A DNA stretch of 64,000 nucleotides from a virus: positions 1 through 64,000 of IMG/VR virus record IMGVR_UViG_3300017755_003154. One strand, written 5' to 3'. The notes under the pieces are model-generated. The model was not told the origin of the DNA and did no database searches. It was given only the letters and a program-made list of their open reading frames with translations. How positions within the stretch are numbered: position 1 is the first letter of the stretch; the number at the start of each line of letters is the position of its first letter. Below, piece after piece: positions 54,801 through 62,019 of this stretch. Made by a program: the position numbers and the translations under genes.

Positions 54801-57628
54801 TCACTATTAAAAGTATAATCTCTACCATATACTAACTGTGCTCCGTTCTGATAAATTGTTACGGCTTTATTGCTTAATTTAGTTTTATCAAAAGTTTGAG
54901 ATAAACTAAAAAAATTATTTTCAGTATCATAAACTTTAAATTCTAAACGCTTATTTCCTGCAAACGGAACCATGTCACTAAAATAAAACGGATCATTTGT
55001 AGTTTTATTTTTTAATGTTTCAGATAAAATTTTATCTACATGTTGTTTGACTGGTCCGTCATAACCTAAGTTTTCTGCAACTTGTAGGAAAGTTCTTTTA
55101 AATGTTCTAAATTCATTTTTTGCAAAGTCTATTGCTTTAATTACATTTGCATTTTTTGTAGTAATATGATATAAAGGATTATTAATAGGGCCTGCATGTT
55201 GTACAAACTTTTTACCTACAGTGTTAATATCTCCTAAACTTCCTAAGTTACTGTCTCCAGGAAATATACCTTTAAAATCTTCTAAGTCTTCTATCATTGA
55301 AAACACATGATCATTAACTTCGCCTAAAGTAAATGTATTTAAATTTACATTATTAGGATTGTGTTCTAAATTAATTGGAAATTCATAATATCCGTTTTCA
55401 TTTTTCTCAGTGCTAGAAGATGTTTTGAATATAACACTATCGCCTGCTGATAATTCATTTTCAAAAACTACTATTGCTTTGCCGTCTTGTCTTGAAATAC
55501 TATAATCATAAAAATGTTTATTGTTTACAAATACACTACAAGTCAAATCATTAAGATCGCCGGCATTTTTGTAAACATCAATTTCTAATTGGCTTACAGG
55601 ACCTTGTACATCATATTGTCTAATAACTTTTTGCTGTGATGAGTTTTTTGCTTTTTGCCAACCATTTTTATATGTAAAGGAGTTTAAAGAAGTGTATGTT
55701 TTTAGAAATCCTGTATCAGTGTTTACACCTAACACACTTGTTAAATCTTGATATGTAAAACTTTCAGTAAGCAAATCAAAATTAAAAGTAATATCACCCA
55801 CATTAGTTAAAGCACGGTATGTAACTACAAATCCTAGTTCTGGGTCTACTGTACCTGATGTGCCAATTTTGTAACTAAAAACTTTGTTACCTGCAAAAGT
55901 TGTTGTCTTATACGTTGTTTCATCTGCAAAACTTATACCATTGCTATCAAACATATCAAACAAAGGTGATTGATTTACTTTTGTTTTAAGTTGTCCTAAT
56001 TTCCAACTAGTGCCATCATAGTAATAGTGCTTACCTGCATTACTAGTTCCTTTTTTAACTAATACAACTTCATTTGTTAACGGAGTTGCATCAGTATCTT
56101 CAATTAATGCAATTTGAGGGACTGTACTATTATGCGTAATAAACTTAACTTTATAAATTTTTCCTGTTGCTCTTATATCTTTTTCAGCAGTAAATAAAAT
56201 TCGCATGCCATCTGTAACGTCAACATTGTCAATATTATATCCTACTGCGCCTTCAACAGTTGAAAATATATCTGTAGTCAGCGTATCAATTAAATCAATA
56301 TCATTTTTCTTTTCTGTACCAAAATTGAATAGTTTTAATCCAGAAGTGAATTCTATAATTGGACGCTTTGCTCTTTGTGATTGATCAATGCTTACTGACT
56401 GTCCATTTACTTCAGCACTTTTTTCGATTACTGATTTATGATACCATTTGTTATTTCTTGTCCAAGCATTTTTATCTGGGGAATCTCTATTTACAACAAT
56501 ATAATCTTTTGTAATACTATACGAGGCCGCATTACCAAAAGGTAAACTATCAAAGTTATCGTCGTCAAACGCAATGGGCTTATCATCTGCATACGATAAT
56601 GCAATTACTAAGTCATCAGTATTAACTAATTTAATTTGTGTACCTACACCTTCTACAATCCAACTTCCTGTAGCATACTTTTCAGGTGTTACTTGTCCAA
56701 CAAAATTTAATTTCATGCCGTTAAGTAATTCTACACCTTTAGATGTTGTATACTTTTTTTGACCTATTATTTCTGATTCAACATCAATAGCCGTTGCTTC
56801 GTCAACTTCTGCTATTCTGATAATACCACCTGAATTAATATTGTTACTGTTTTGATAATACAATCTTGTAGGTGCGTTTAATGGAACTGTAAATGTTAAT
56901 GTTCCACTTTCAATGTTTGCATTAGTAATACCTGTTTCATATATAGTGTCTGCATCTAAACTACGCTCAGTACGAATTGTAAATGGCATATCTGTTGCAC
57001 TAATATCAAATTTATACGTTTGTCCTTTGTATAATTCTATAGTAGGATTCTGTGTAAGGTCTCCGTTTATAACGTATGCTAAATTATTTCCGTTGTCAAC
57101 ACTTGTAATAGTGTATGTTCTTGTTACTTCTGTACTTTGTCCTGCAACATTAATTGGTACAGGGCCGTCTGGCATCCAATAATATTCTCTAAAGTTTGTA
57201 AGTTTATCCCAATCAATATTTGGGTTCCATGAATAATATTCTGAACCATTAAGTAAATCATGATTATCAACATTACCGCCAAATGCTTTTATTTGATTAA
57301 TATAATCATTGTAGTCTTTATAAAACGTTACATTGTCATATAAATCTTTGGAGATAACAGATGGTTCTAATTGGTATGCTTCTCTCGGAACAGAAATATC
57401 ACCAATGTAATTGTCATTGTTTCTATAAGACTTAGCAGTTCTTCTGCCATAAAATCCATTTAACTTTTGTGCAGTGCCTGGTTGTAAAACTTGATCCAGT
57501 GTTGCATCTAAAAATTTATTATTTTTTGTAGTGCGAAAATACTTTGGTAATAAACTATTAGACTTAAAAGAAGGTTTCTTGCCATCTATTGGTAATGGAC
57601 TTTCGTTTTGATTATCGTCATAAGCCAT
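42806..57628 (-). CDS. Giant 4,940-residue structural protein with FG-GAP-like propeller
   Basis: One uninterrupted frame covers nearly a quarter of the window. Homologous giant structural proteins occur near gp6 in marine T4-like phages. Residues 1-130 form an N-terminal domain with YNDYINQIKAFGG and DWDKLTNFREYYW. Residues of about 2090-3010 contain FG-GAP-like blades (GFGHSISVNDG, QFGESVALSPDGKFLVVGSP, GFGDSISISDDGEMLAIG, EQFGAYLNFDG), suggesting an integrin-type beta-propeller with large insertions. Later parts have GSGY/GGGGTGATA repeats, and residues of about 4250-4640 have DGS...APxxGxxV repeats. It takes the place of T4 gp7-gp11 and is probably a peripheral baseplate protein. The start overlaps the gp6 stop (TAATG). 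Confidence 0.85.
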   Translation of the reverse strand: MAYDDNQNESPLPIDGKKPSFKSNSLLPKYFRTTKNNKFLDATLDQVLQPGTAQKLNGFYGRRTAKSYRNNDNYIGDISVPREAYQLEPSVISKDLYDNVTFYKDYNDYINQIKAFGGNVDNHDLLNGSEYYSWNPNIDWDKLTNFREYYWMPDGPVPINVAGQSTEVTRTYTITSVDNGNNLAYVINGDLTQNPTIELYKGQTYKFDISATDMPFTIRTERSLDADTIYETGITNANIESGTLTFTVPLNAPTRLYYQNSNNINSGGIIRIAEVDEATAIDVESEIIGQKKYTTSKGVELLNGMKLNFVGQVTPEKYATGSWIVEGVGTQIKLVNTDDLVIALSYADDKPIAFDDDNFDSLPFGNAASYSITKDYIVVNRDSPDKNAWTRNNKWYHKSVIEKSAEVNGQSVSIDQSQRAKRPIIEFTSGLKLFNFGTEKKNDIDLIDTLTTDIFSTVEGAVGYNIDNVDVTDGMRILFTAEKDIRATGKIYKVKFITHNSTVPQIALIEDTDATPLTNEVVLVKKGTSNAGKHYYYDGTSWKLGQLKTKVNQSPLFDMFDSNGISFADETTYKTTTFAGNKVFSYKIGTSGTVDPELGFVVTYRALTNVGDITFNFDLLTESFTYQDLTSVLGVNTDTGFLKTYTSLNSFTYKNGWQKAKNSSQQKVIRQYDVQGPVSQLEIDVYKNAGDLNDLTCSVFVNNKHFYDYSISRQDGKAIVVFENELSAGDSVIFKTSSSTEKNENGYYEFPINLEHNPNNVNLNTFTLGEVNDHVFSMIEDLEDFKGIFPGDSNLGSLGDINTVGKKFVQHAGPINNPLYHITTKNANVIKAIDFAKNEFRTFKRTFLQVAENLGYDGPVKQHVDKILSETLKNKTTNDPFYFSDMVPFAGNKRLEFKVYDTENNFFSLSQTFDKTKLSNKAVTIYQNGAQLVYGRDYTFNSDGFAVITATKADGDLIEIYEYESTDGNYVPSTPTKLGLYPAYVPEIISDDSYRTPTNIIIGHDGSRTIAFNDYRDALLLDLERRIYNNIKATYDVLKLDINDYVPGAYRNTKFKIDNINKILLSDFVKWNESLGGLDYTSNNFYELNDSFTYNYSYMSGPNGEALTGFWRSVYKNAYDTDTPHTTPWKMLGFAEKPTWWNTVYGAAPYTSNNLILWQDLEEGKVAEPNKSAKYLEKYVRPGLTKHIPVDESGNLLSPLDSKYAKEYINSYTKLGFKFGDHAPTENAWRTSSDYAFSLIKSWLLNQPAKVMSLGWDLSRISRNLAGQLVYTENKRCISLADLVFSNVYGDTTRVFTSGLVDYVVNYTLSNSSISTNDYKEQVKSLKYQLGMKLGAFTDQNKMKFVLDSRTPFNKGNVFLPKENYKIFLNTSSPVDTVSYSGVIIEKQSYGFVIRGYDRANPIFKIQQASPRTNDPAVNVGGVSDAFVEWEEDKKYTVDKFVRHLSKFYRVIVDHTSGASFEAKNFQKINDIPVRGGATALFRKNFESTITEVPYGTIYTEIQEVVDFLLGYAKQLDTAGFAFDYYNKDNSTVEDWKLSAKEFLFWTTQNWAAGTIIALSPSANQIKFTRPYSVVDNLYDNFYDYSMQDSAGKPLDETFTRLTREGNTFAVNLANTADGIYYIQLPLVQVEHVAILDNTSDFKDVIYSPASGYRQDRVKVMGYRTANWNGTLNIPGFVFDQAEVTEWEAFRDYAIGDTIRYKEFFYAAKNKIAGTQKFIPAEWNRLEGRPETKLYTNFDYRINQFTDFYDLDSDNFDTEQQKLAQHLTGYQKRQYLENIINDDVSQYKFYQGFIADKGSRNSIDKLFDALASADKESVDFYEEWAVKNNQYGATTNFEEIEWQLNESNFNLSPQPIELVETLPTAPTDLIYRIPNYDVFLKPENYDINKIPTKYTNEEYVKTVGYVTGEDVSRAVLTKDGILGFSIDDINRNDYVWVATNDQTWDVIQHTETKLRIETVTPVGSEITLGLNFTARDIAVGDIFGITNANTASLTTLDGFYKATKVIGNDVTFETENQDWQEIDETIDISGTITIFTTQRTASIKDANKNVTANLGTNELIWIDNDDNNKWTVLKNAPVYSEHQKVLSTLQLDSTQHGFGHSISVNDGNTKMAVGIPFKGNGEVHIYVRPNDSTNFVLDQIISAPTNVADAYDGSTPTTSMQFGESVALSPDGKFLVVGSPQASNTYGFYKGEFQQGTSYTKGQIIKYGPNLYKAVQNIDPATGAISFSSFDSYVDIVSQSDSTFINLLQTGNYKINDSPVAHMLIRAPLNAYEGSTAGDDIVLKWNNFSKLNIQGASTDVQPFDGEFPAITGAFLSDRHNIEYKVDNVLVIENFVNLPQVGDTLSSTIASGQVVYVANDLTTCTVYLSDVNGTFDQSGSVFVGTIRIGDYTEDYTNLTSGLGGYWFINTPTYTTSADSTNIFVDPGHGLIYQDLLTTASGRSTPNFYHNITDARQLAVQDANNSGSTLSLMDQASFAQTLTYEGDPLEVFALQESPLWVVRGNKPFTDTLSIGSKFNMTVDSVSGNTNFTDTVMSKALFDKEHTVYDLWDGYIDFTFDEFDQANQLPFEPIVGDTVKDTVTGATAEITFYKRQFNTVRIYVKNITGTWSKGNTYNQDADIFRSRGAIDRRMGRIDAVSLEGTRIGKIIVMEEDTNFPDATISQLDDFEYWFYNEITLAGIPRDPNIPASNNNDWQLVTNIPVSNANGTFTSGLQLEGMFSAYQLNEKIQFDVVDHFTVPERKANAKLGDEIQINQDGALYRILVASKGNGTQSNAGSIHFIKHGSETKNGVASTYEWQLDIDPEFRGLFSSQVFYKEGEIVNNGSLLYKAKRNIASGSAFIADDWESVTDGTAHVGFIPTDGTNRLIGEDVFDPEYGVRDFARKFDQSKDGEVLVVSSRIQGNDSTGERVIVVYRRLPEGQMTVSQTIKPPYEDLSTGSFTGFGDSISISDDGEMLAIGEPYNDDKKKDQGKVYVYTLVDGSFTLTQEVFSPNGEQAEQFGAYLNFDGNQLAVTSLNGDIELPTTFDNNTTIFDDEFTNFKSTDMDSGVVFMYERINQSLLFAQEFVIDEPLAVNFGKNLLMKTNHVYSAIPEVTDLTTFQGMIIDFRKTLGAKAWKTHRSPIDQVDIAKIKGAFLYNTQTNTLIEDLDYIDPVQGKIAGPAEQELSYKTYYDPAAYSLGNDTVVIDEDNAWGAEHAGQLWWDISAVKFYNYQQNSVTYQTNFWGEVFPGTSVEVYEWVETDLLPSEWDALADSENGIASGVSGLSRYGDGVYSQRLKWDPISNTSVAKYYYWVANKRVVPTTANRKITAYDVKRLIEDPVGQGHRFVGLMAKDRYVLFNCEPLLSGNNVAFNLRYYTLDNIDQNIHNEYQMLTQGIGSSKPTRDIERKWFDSLIGYDSQFRLVPDPKLSAKAKYGISNNPRQAMFLNKSEAFKEVIERVNDVLIKNIIVDEFNISDLTKSDPAPFASSREYDIKIDTYEDLAFVGIAKRVTALLTPTVVDGKITSVAIPNSGKGYVDPTYDSTVGGTRLGPKITVTGIGRDAVLESEINELGQIIKINIVDPGIGYDENTTLSVRNFSVLVASDSNVANKWSLYNYTGTRWNRTVSQRFDTNLYWNYADWYAAGYSEFTEIDSLIDFSYQLSALENNIGETVKISSIGSGGWLLLEKIANLQTEDYTQNYKVIGKQNATIQFSPKLYNTSLNKTGFDTDTFDTTFYDNQPVTESRVVLETLRDHILVDNLEVHYNELFLASIRYAFSEQPNIDWAFKTSFIKAQHNVGDLMQKVTFKNDNIDNYQDYINEVKPFKTKIREYVSSYEKTDPTNSIIADFDLPPRYSFSKKKILSSNAKVSNNTITSVSNSTSVYPDKHWLENSGYQIKEISVGNSGSNYTLPPIVSIEGGGGTGATAKAFLNNGKVNKIEVTNPGSGYLKSPDVILNGSVEDGGTKCTARAVLGNGKVRGTHIISRFDRVSGNPYYLEVARSETFTGDNVTAVYNLSWPMNLNGAKVKIYINGVELLKSEYSYLNYVDSTKSYDRKRGRIIFDTPPLMTKTIKVDYELAPDLLTAQDRVQSYYKPIDGMIGKDISQLMMGVDFGGVEVKSFDFSQAGGFETKGFGVEAYDIYDSTFEDIIFYLDGSTAELTWTTPLEDGVVYNVYKNNVRLDDANYPSNPTNPNAVMTSITGDGVLTSINIQNFGITTKDDDIFVIRKTTSDGSFQPDPASYDTELTGGALSYSNAKGIDASDIIVDGDGFITPMTTTGPEELVPGKISDTVDIKVFHRPDDGTSNVQTQFFQTDGVTQTYNTGIHPHNSEAVFVSIDNVRVANTDYTINYVNDSITFTTAPTAGKVLSIVTMGVSGQKILDINKFVADGSTNTYTTNLKYQTGVSHYVTINGVVINSTLSEDANKNFVITFDTAPQAGQLVDYGLFYTTAKNFSATNVQTLIGDGSTTIFDVNPALVGGLPTAQNAIVELNNNILDAGYNVDFTITNASTREYQIQEWQFLTNSVRGEDIEVYLNDELLVKNVQYRWDSSNNSVVLSAGIGGVGDKLDVFFSIDGQYAFGYVGVGADSSTKFLQDRSKIYFDTAPTLGETVRITSFSNHDIQDFERIKYNLVSRVTLVPGTTNFKEYINLSNGLVELRNKSQDSEYVWVIINGVRLAPNVDYYLEEDKLHVKILKKLSANDKVEIIQFGEEQLTHRFGYRQFKDILNRVHYKRLDDANKYKLAQDLNWWDTRIELVDASDLPEPGKKKQIPGVVFINGERIEYYVKQGNSLRQIRRGTLGTGVNTLIASGTEVRDQSPGENAPYTDQTLTQVFTADGTTASFELDFTPTQGVNEFEVFVAGRRLRKNAISSYQVDTKDSAGNFVTRFIAQDSAEGDVTLPVEFTLSGSTLGLAVTPEQDQKVTVVRRIGQTWTKAGESLVDAENDVAQFLKARTTELPK

Positions 57629-60600
57629 TAGTAACCATATCCTCCGCCACTGTTGCCGCCGCCGCTGTTGCCGCCGCCACTGCTACTGCTTGAACTACTG
57701 CTTGAACTTGTACTACTTGACATAGCACCTGTAGAACTTATAGAACCTGCTTCAGATGCAGAACTAACAACACCTGTATTAATTGTTTCTTGACTTGATG
57801 TAATAACATTTCCAGTTGCTCTTAATCTACTTGCTGTAATAGCATCTATAATTTCAACATTTTCTACTGTTGCTGAACTAATAAAAATTTCGTTTGATTC
57901 TGATTTAATTTCGTATAAACTACCAAATGATTGACTTTGCTCATTAGGTACAATTACAATACTAACAATGTCCGGAGTCATTTGATTCATAATATAAGTT
58001 GATAATTCACTAAAGTAAAAACTTTCACCAAATTCCCAATTATCTAAATTAAAGTAAACATTGATTGCTTCAATTATTCTTGACTTAATATCGTTATTAT
58101 TTGTAACTACATCTGGATTAGTAACTACTTTAAATGTTGCTTGCAAACTAGTCTCCGCTGATGAACCAAACAATGGTTTATATTTTACTGGGTGATAAAT
58201 TATTTCATCACTTATTGATTTAATCTTTTCTAATTCTGTGCCGTAAGTACGATACATTTCATCACTGCTTGGTGGTAATGGTTCTGTAAGTCTATCGCCT
58301 GCTAAGAATTGTCTATAAGCAATATCATATGTACGTGTTAATAGATAAGAATCCATAATGTTACTTGCGGCTGGGTCAATTCTTTGATTATAATCTGCAC
58401 TATGCAAGTATCTAAATTTTAATCCAGAACGTCCTATATAACCTCTATACTCTTTAGTAATTTCTATGTTTTTCTTTGTACTGTCTAATTTATAAAATAA
58501 TTCAGTATCCATTGTGAAGAAAACTTGTCCTGCTGTATACTGTGAATACGCACCAATAGCACCGGAGTTTGCTTTTACTTTAATTCCTTCAATATTATTA
58601 TTAACGTACCTATAGTCCTCGACACCGTCACTTGTAGTATATTTCTTTTGGAAAATATATTTTGATTCAGGATTAACAGTTTCAGCAACAATGTCAATAA
58701 ATCCTTGCGGATTATCAATAACACCATCATCGTCGGCATCAAAGAAACTTACTTCAATACGTTTACTATCAACATATCCTTCTGCATCTCTATATTCTTT
58801 TACAACTTCCCAATCGTAACTAACGTTAAATGGATTAGATACATCTGGTTTATTGTTGATATTTAAAACTTCAATTTTGTCTTTAATAATTTTACCAGTT
58901 TTGTTATCATAGATTTTATCTGTGCTATCATAGTAAAATTTAATTTCTTGATCACTCTCAAAAACGTATCTCATCGTTCTGTATGTAATATCGTAACGCT
59001 CGCCATCTGTTTTAAAATACATGATCCAACTTGCATCTAAGTTTTGATTACTCGAGTCTCCAGTTTTACCTGTACTAAAATTACTTACACTATCAATGTT
59101 TGCTTCAGTAATGATTCTCCATTGGCGTGTTTCAACATCATAACGTAAACCGAAAGTATTTGTTGCAAACGCTTGATCAACTACTTGTGTTTTTACAGCA
59201 TCTGTAATTATATTTGCTAATTTTGGTCTTATTTCTTGTAGTACTGCTCCAGTAGGAACATTATCATTTAGTACAATTGGTCCTAGTCCTGTTGAACCTA
59301 CTACTGTACCGTCACCGCTAACACTAATAACTTTGGTCCAAATATAATCAATTGCATTAGGATGATCTGAAGAACCTGCCATTAATCCGTGTTCATTATT
59401 TTTCATAAAATGAAAACCTGTTGGTGCAACAAATTTTAAAAGTGTGCCTGCTTCAACAAATCTTAAATTGTTTGCTGTAAATGTACCAACTTTAAATGTT
59501 ACTCCTACACCAGCACCAGCAGTTTCAGGTTGGGTTTTACTTATTAATCCTGTACTTCTATTAGTATCTTGTGTAGAACTTGTCCATTCAACCCCTAAAT
59601 CTGATGCAAGAATTTTAGTAAAGTTTTCTAGATAGTAATTATATACTTTTTTATCACGTATAATAGGTTCTACTGTATTTGTAATTGCTTGTTCAATATC
59701 AGTTGTAGTTACAAAATTAAAACTTGTTTTTAAATTTTTTGTTTCTTTATAAATTATACCGTCATTGCCAAATAAATTTGTACTTGAATATTTTCCTGTT
59801 GAATCAATTAAATCAAAGTATCTACTAATGCCGCTTGCATTTCTATTAACAGTTTTTACTTTTACAATTTCTTGACTTACTCCTAATGGAGCAACATTAT
59901 AATCTTCAGCAGTTACCATTCTATTTTGTGTATAGAATGTTGATGGAGCATTTGCTTTTATACTTTCGTTACTTTCACTTAAACTACTGTTTGAAATTGT
60001 ATATTTTAATTGTAGTGTTAAATTAAGTGTTTCAGGTACACCAAATTCACTTAGATAAGGAATAGCAATTTGTATACCTGTCATTTCACTTGGTTTAATT
60101 GTATAACGTTTATTTGCACTTGTACGATATACTACTTTAAATCTGCCTTGTGGTAAATTTCCAAATACACCGTCACTAAAAATTAAACTAATTCTATCTT
60201 GTACTCTTGTTAAAACAGAATATAAGTTTCTAATACTTTTATTAACACTATTGTAAATTACATTGTTGCCTTCAACTGAATTTACTTTTGTCCAAAATTC
60301 ATTTTCACGTCCTTGTTCATCTAATTTAAATAACCAAACATCTTTATCGTTAATATCAGTTGCATCAATATCAACTTTTTGATTTGAACTAGGATTGTTA
60401 ACACTAAATTGACCATCATCTAAAGAACCTTGTTTAAATGTTGCAAAAAATCCTGTGTTTGTACTTGCAGGACCTTGTCCATCGTTTTTATATAGGCATG
60501 CAAAACTGTTACCAACTAGTGGAATTTCTTCTTCAAGTGCATTCTCAACAATGTCAGTACTTACAACTTCAAACGGTAAACTTTGTCCTTCAATAGTTTT

Positions 60601-61206
60601 TGAAAATGAATATTTAGGAATATCAGTATTGATACCATTAAATCTATATTGTTCATGTGGTATACCATTTACTGTTGCTTTTTTAGTAGGCTTACCAAAA
60701 ACTCCGTTTGCCGGTAAAGCGGCATTCATTACTTTAATAAATTGTTCATACCAATTAGAGTTGCTAGGATCGTTCCAAGTAATTTGTTGTCCTGATAAAT
60801 TAAAACTGTTAGAATCAACAACATCTTGTGATGTAGATACTGATGTAATTTTTAGTAATCCCTCAGCGGCTTGATTACGCTTTGGATTATAAGAAAGCAA
60901 ACGTGCTAAACGTAATACGCTTTCTCTACGTTCTGCTAATTCAAGAAAGTTTTCACGTGCATTAAGGTCTATACGGAATGAAATATTTTGACCTAAAAAT
61001 GCAATAAGATCTATTAGTGCTAGGTATTCACTAGATTCAATATAATCATTAAAATCCTCAGGATAATTAGTCCTTAGGTAGTTGATCATAGTTCTACGTA
61101 AATTATCAAAATCGTAACTTTGGAAATCAGCATTACGATAAGATTGGTATATACGCTTCCAATCTTCTGCAACTAGCAGTCTATTTTGTCTGTCTGTGGA
61201 TGACAT
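57628..61206 (-). CDS. 6: Baseplate wedge protein gp6
   Basis: The protein has 1,192 residues. The N-terminus (LLVAEDWKRIYQSYRNADFQ, YDFDNLRRTMINYLR, EYLALIDLIAFLGQ, RENFLELAERRESVLRLARL) is the hallmark of T4 gp6, the wedge protein that forms the inner iris of the baseplate. The body follows the family to about residue 1150. The C-terminus is unusual: a serine run and GGGNSGGG repeats of about 35 residues. This exceeds T4 gp6 (about 660 residues), as in other marine relatives. AAGGA precedes the ATG, and the AATAAATA box at 61232 probably drives it. Confidence 0.92.
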   Translation of the reverse strand: MSSTDRQNRLLVAEDWKRIYQSYRNADFQSYDFDNLRRTMINYLRTNYPEDFNDYIESSEYLALIDLIAFLGQNISFRIDLNARENFLELAERRESVLRLARLLSYNPKRNQAAEGLLKITSVSTSQDVVDSNSFNLSGQQITWNDPSNSNWYEQFIKVMNAALPANGVFGKPTKKATVNGIPHEQYRFNGINTDIPKYSFSKTIEGQSLPFEVVSTDIVENALEEEIPLVGNSFACLYKNDGQGPASTNTGFFATFKQGSLDDGQFSVNNPSSNQKVDIDATDINDKDVWLFKLDEQGRENEFWTKVNSVEGNNVIYNSVNKSIRNLYSVLTRVQDRISLIFSDGVFGNLPQGRFKVVYRTSANKRYTIKPSEMTGIQIAIPYLSEFGVPETLNLTLQLKYTISNSSLSESNESIKANAPSTFYTQNRMVTAEDYNVAPLGVSQEIVKVKTVNRNASGISRYFDLIDSTGKYSSTNLFGNDGIIYKETKNLKTSFNFVTTTDIEQAITNTVEPIIRDKKVYNYYLENFTKILASDLGVEWTSSTQDTNRSTGLISKTQPETAGAGVGVTFKVGTFTANNLRFVEAGTLLKFVAPTGFHFMKNNEHGLMAGSSDHPNAIDYIWTKVISVSGDGTVVGSTGLGPIVLNDNVPTGAVLQEIRPKLANIITDAVKTQVVDQAFATNTFGLRYDVETRQWRIITEANIDSVSNFSTGKTGDSSNQNLDASWIMYFKTDGERYDITYRTMRYVFESDQEIKFYYDSTDKIYDNKTGKIIKDKIEVLNINNKPDVSNPFNVSYDWEVVKEYRDAEGYVDSKRIEVSFFDADDDGVIDNPQGFIDIVAETVNPESKYIFQKKYTTSDGVEDYRYVNNNIEGIKVKANSGAIGAYSQYTAGQVFFTMDTELFYKLDSTKKNIEITKEYRGYIGRSGLKFRYLHSADYNQRIDPAASNIMDSYLLTRTYDIAYRQFLAGDRLTEPLPPSSDEMYRTYGTELEKIKSISDEIIYHPVKYKPLFGSSAETSLQATFKVVTNPDVVTNNNDIKSRIIEAINVYFNLDNWEFGESFYFSELSTYIMNQMTPDIVSIVIVPNEQSQSFGSLYEIKSESNEIFISSATVENVEIIDAITASRLRATGNVITSSQETINTGVVSSASEAGSISSTGAMSSSTSSSSSSSSSSGGGNSGGGNSGGGYGY
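57631..57740 (-). repeat. Serine/glycine low-complexity tail of gp6
   Basis: Codons for a run of serines followed by repeated GGGNS units close the gp6 gene, with plus-strand GCCGCC repeats standing out in an otherwise AT-rich region. The tail is probably flexible. Simple repeats of this kind can change length by slippage. Confidence 0.8.
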
Positions 61207-61231
61207 ATCACATTCCTTATTTGTTCATATG

Positions 61232-61239
61232 TATTTATT
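61232..61239 (-). promoter_or_regulatory. Candidate late promoter box AATAAATA before gp6
   Basis: Minus-strand AATAAATA, followed by CAT, lies 26 bases before the gp6 ATG in the 58-base gap between gp25 and gp6. It matches the box before the gene at 42177-42782 over ten bases. Confidence 0.5.
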
Positions 61240-61264
61240 TGTTTAAGAAAAGTGCGTATATAAT

Positions 61265-61711
61265 TTATGCTGTAAGACCCGCATCTTCATCAAAGTCCAA
61301 TCTAAGTTTTTCTGAGATATTATACGGCAAGTATGTAAGTTCCATTTCAATTTGAATGCCACTTTCATAACTTGTTACTCTAATATTTTCTGCTTGTACA
61401 CGTGGATCATAGTTACAAATAGTTGTAACATTTGCGGCTATTGCTTCTTTCAAATCATCAGTGAATGGTTCAAACAATGCGTCCCAAATAATAGTTCCAA
61501 ATGCTGGATTATGTAGTTTTTCTCCTTGGCGTATATGAAAATGATTAAGTAAATCTTGTTTAATTAAAGCAAGATCATATAACGTACTACTTGTATTCTC
61601 AGGATTAACTGTAGATAAACCTCTATAAGCCCTGCTTGTTACAACAGGCTTTTGCTCTTGCGTTGGTTTAATTGCAATTCTATCATATAGATTTTTTTCT
61701 AAAGTACTCAT
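61265..61711 (-). CDS. 25: Baseplate wedge protein gp25
   Basis: The protein has 148 residues, near the T4 gp25 size (132). Markers are SSTLYDLALIKQDLLNHF, RQGEKLHNPAFGTIIWDALFE and EIELTYLP-like strands at the end (IQIEMELTYLPYN). gp25/GPW proteins are structurally related to the lysozyme-fold T6SS protein TssE and join gp6 and gp53 in the baseplate wedge. It overlaps no neighbour; the PAAR gene ends 8 bases before the ATG. The ribosome-binding site is weak (AGGGA at 13 bases). Confidence 0.92.
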   Translation of the reverse strand: MSTLEKNLYDRIAIKPTQEQKPVVTSRAYRGLSTVNPENTSSTLYDLALIKQDLLNHFHIRQGEKLHNPAFGTIIWDALFEPFTDDLKEAIAANVTTICNYDPRVQAENIRVTSYESGIQIEMELTYLPYNISEKLRLDFDEDAGLTA

Positions 61712-61719
61712 ATTGATAT

Positions 61720-62019
61720 TTATGTCCCTACGTTTACAAAGGATGCGCCACTGGTTATTGTACCTGCATCACAACCATCGTCGACCCTACCTACTAAAAT
61801 GCCACAAACTTTTACTACTGCACTTGATCCGTTTATATATTCTACATGGCTAGGACATAAAGGTGGATTATGAGTATGTGATACTGTTGGATCACCTAAT
61901 CTAGCAACGTATTTCCCTTGGACTTTTACAAATGTTTGTCCTGGTGCATCTAGTGTAGTTGTGCTTGTACAACCGTGACCTGTATCTACTGTATCTGTTT
62001 CTCTTGCTATTAATGGCAT
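61720..62019 (-). CDS. PAAR-motif spike tip protein
   Basis: The protein has 99 residues from the ATG at 62019, which overlaps the previous stop (TAATG); the open frame upstream of it is not used. MPLIARETDTVDTGHGC at the start, GKYVARLGDPTVSHTH in the middle and GILVGRVDD near the end follow the PAAR pattern, with His/Cys candidates for the metal at the tip (H and C near residues 15-17, H48, H50, C57). PAAR proteins cap the gp5-like spike that pierces the outer membrane (T4 gp5.4). It lies next to the hub gene, as expected. Confidence 0.85.
   Translation of the reverse strand: MPLIARETDTVDTGHGCTSTTTLDAPGQTFVKVQGKYVARLGDPTVSHTHNPPLCPSHVEYINGSSAVVKVCGILVGRVDDGCDAGTITSGASFVNVGT

Noticed and set aside
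61717-61724. CATAAATA on the minus strand before gp25
   Set aside because: Only 6 bases from the gp25 start codon, so transcription would begin inside the gene; probably chance.
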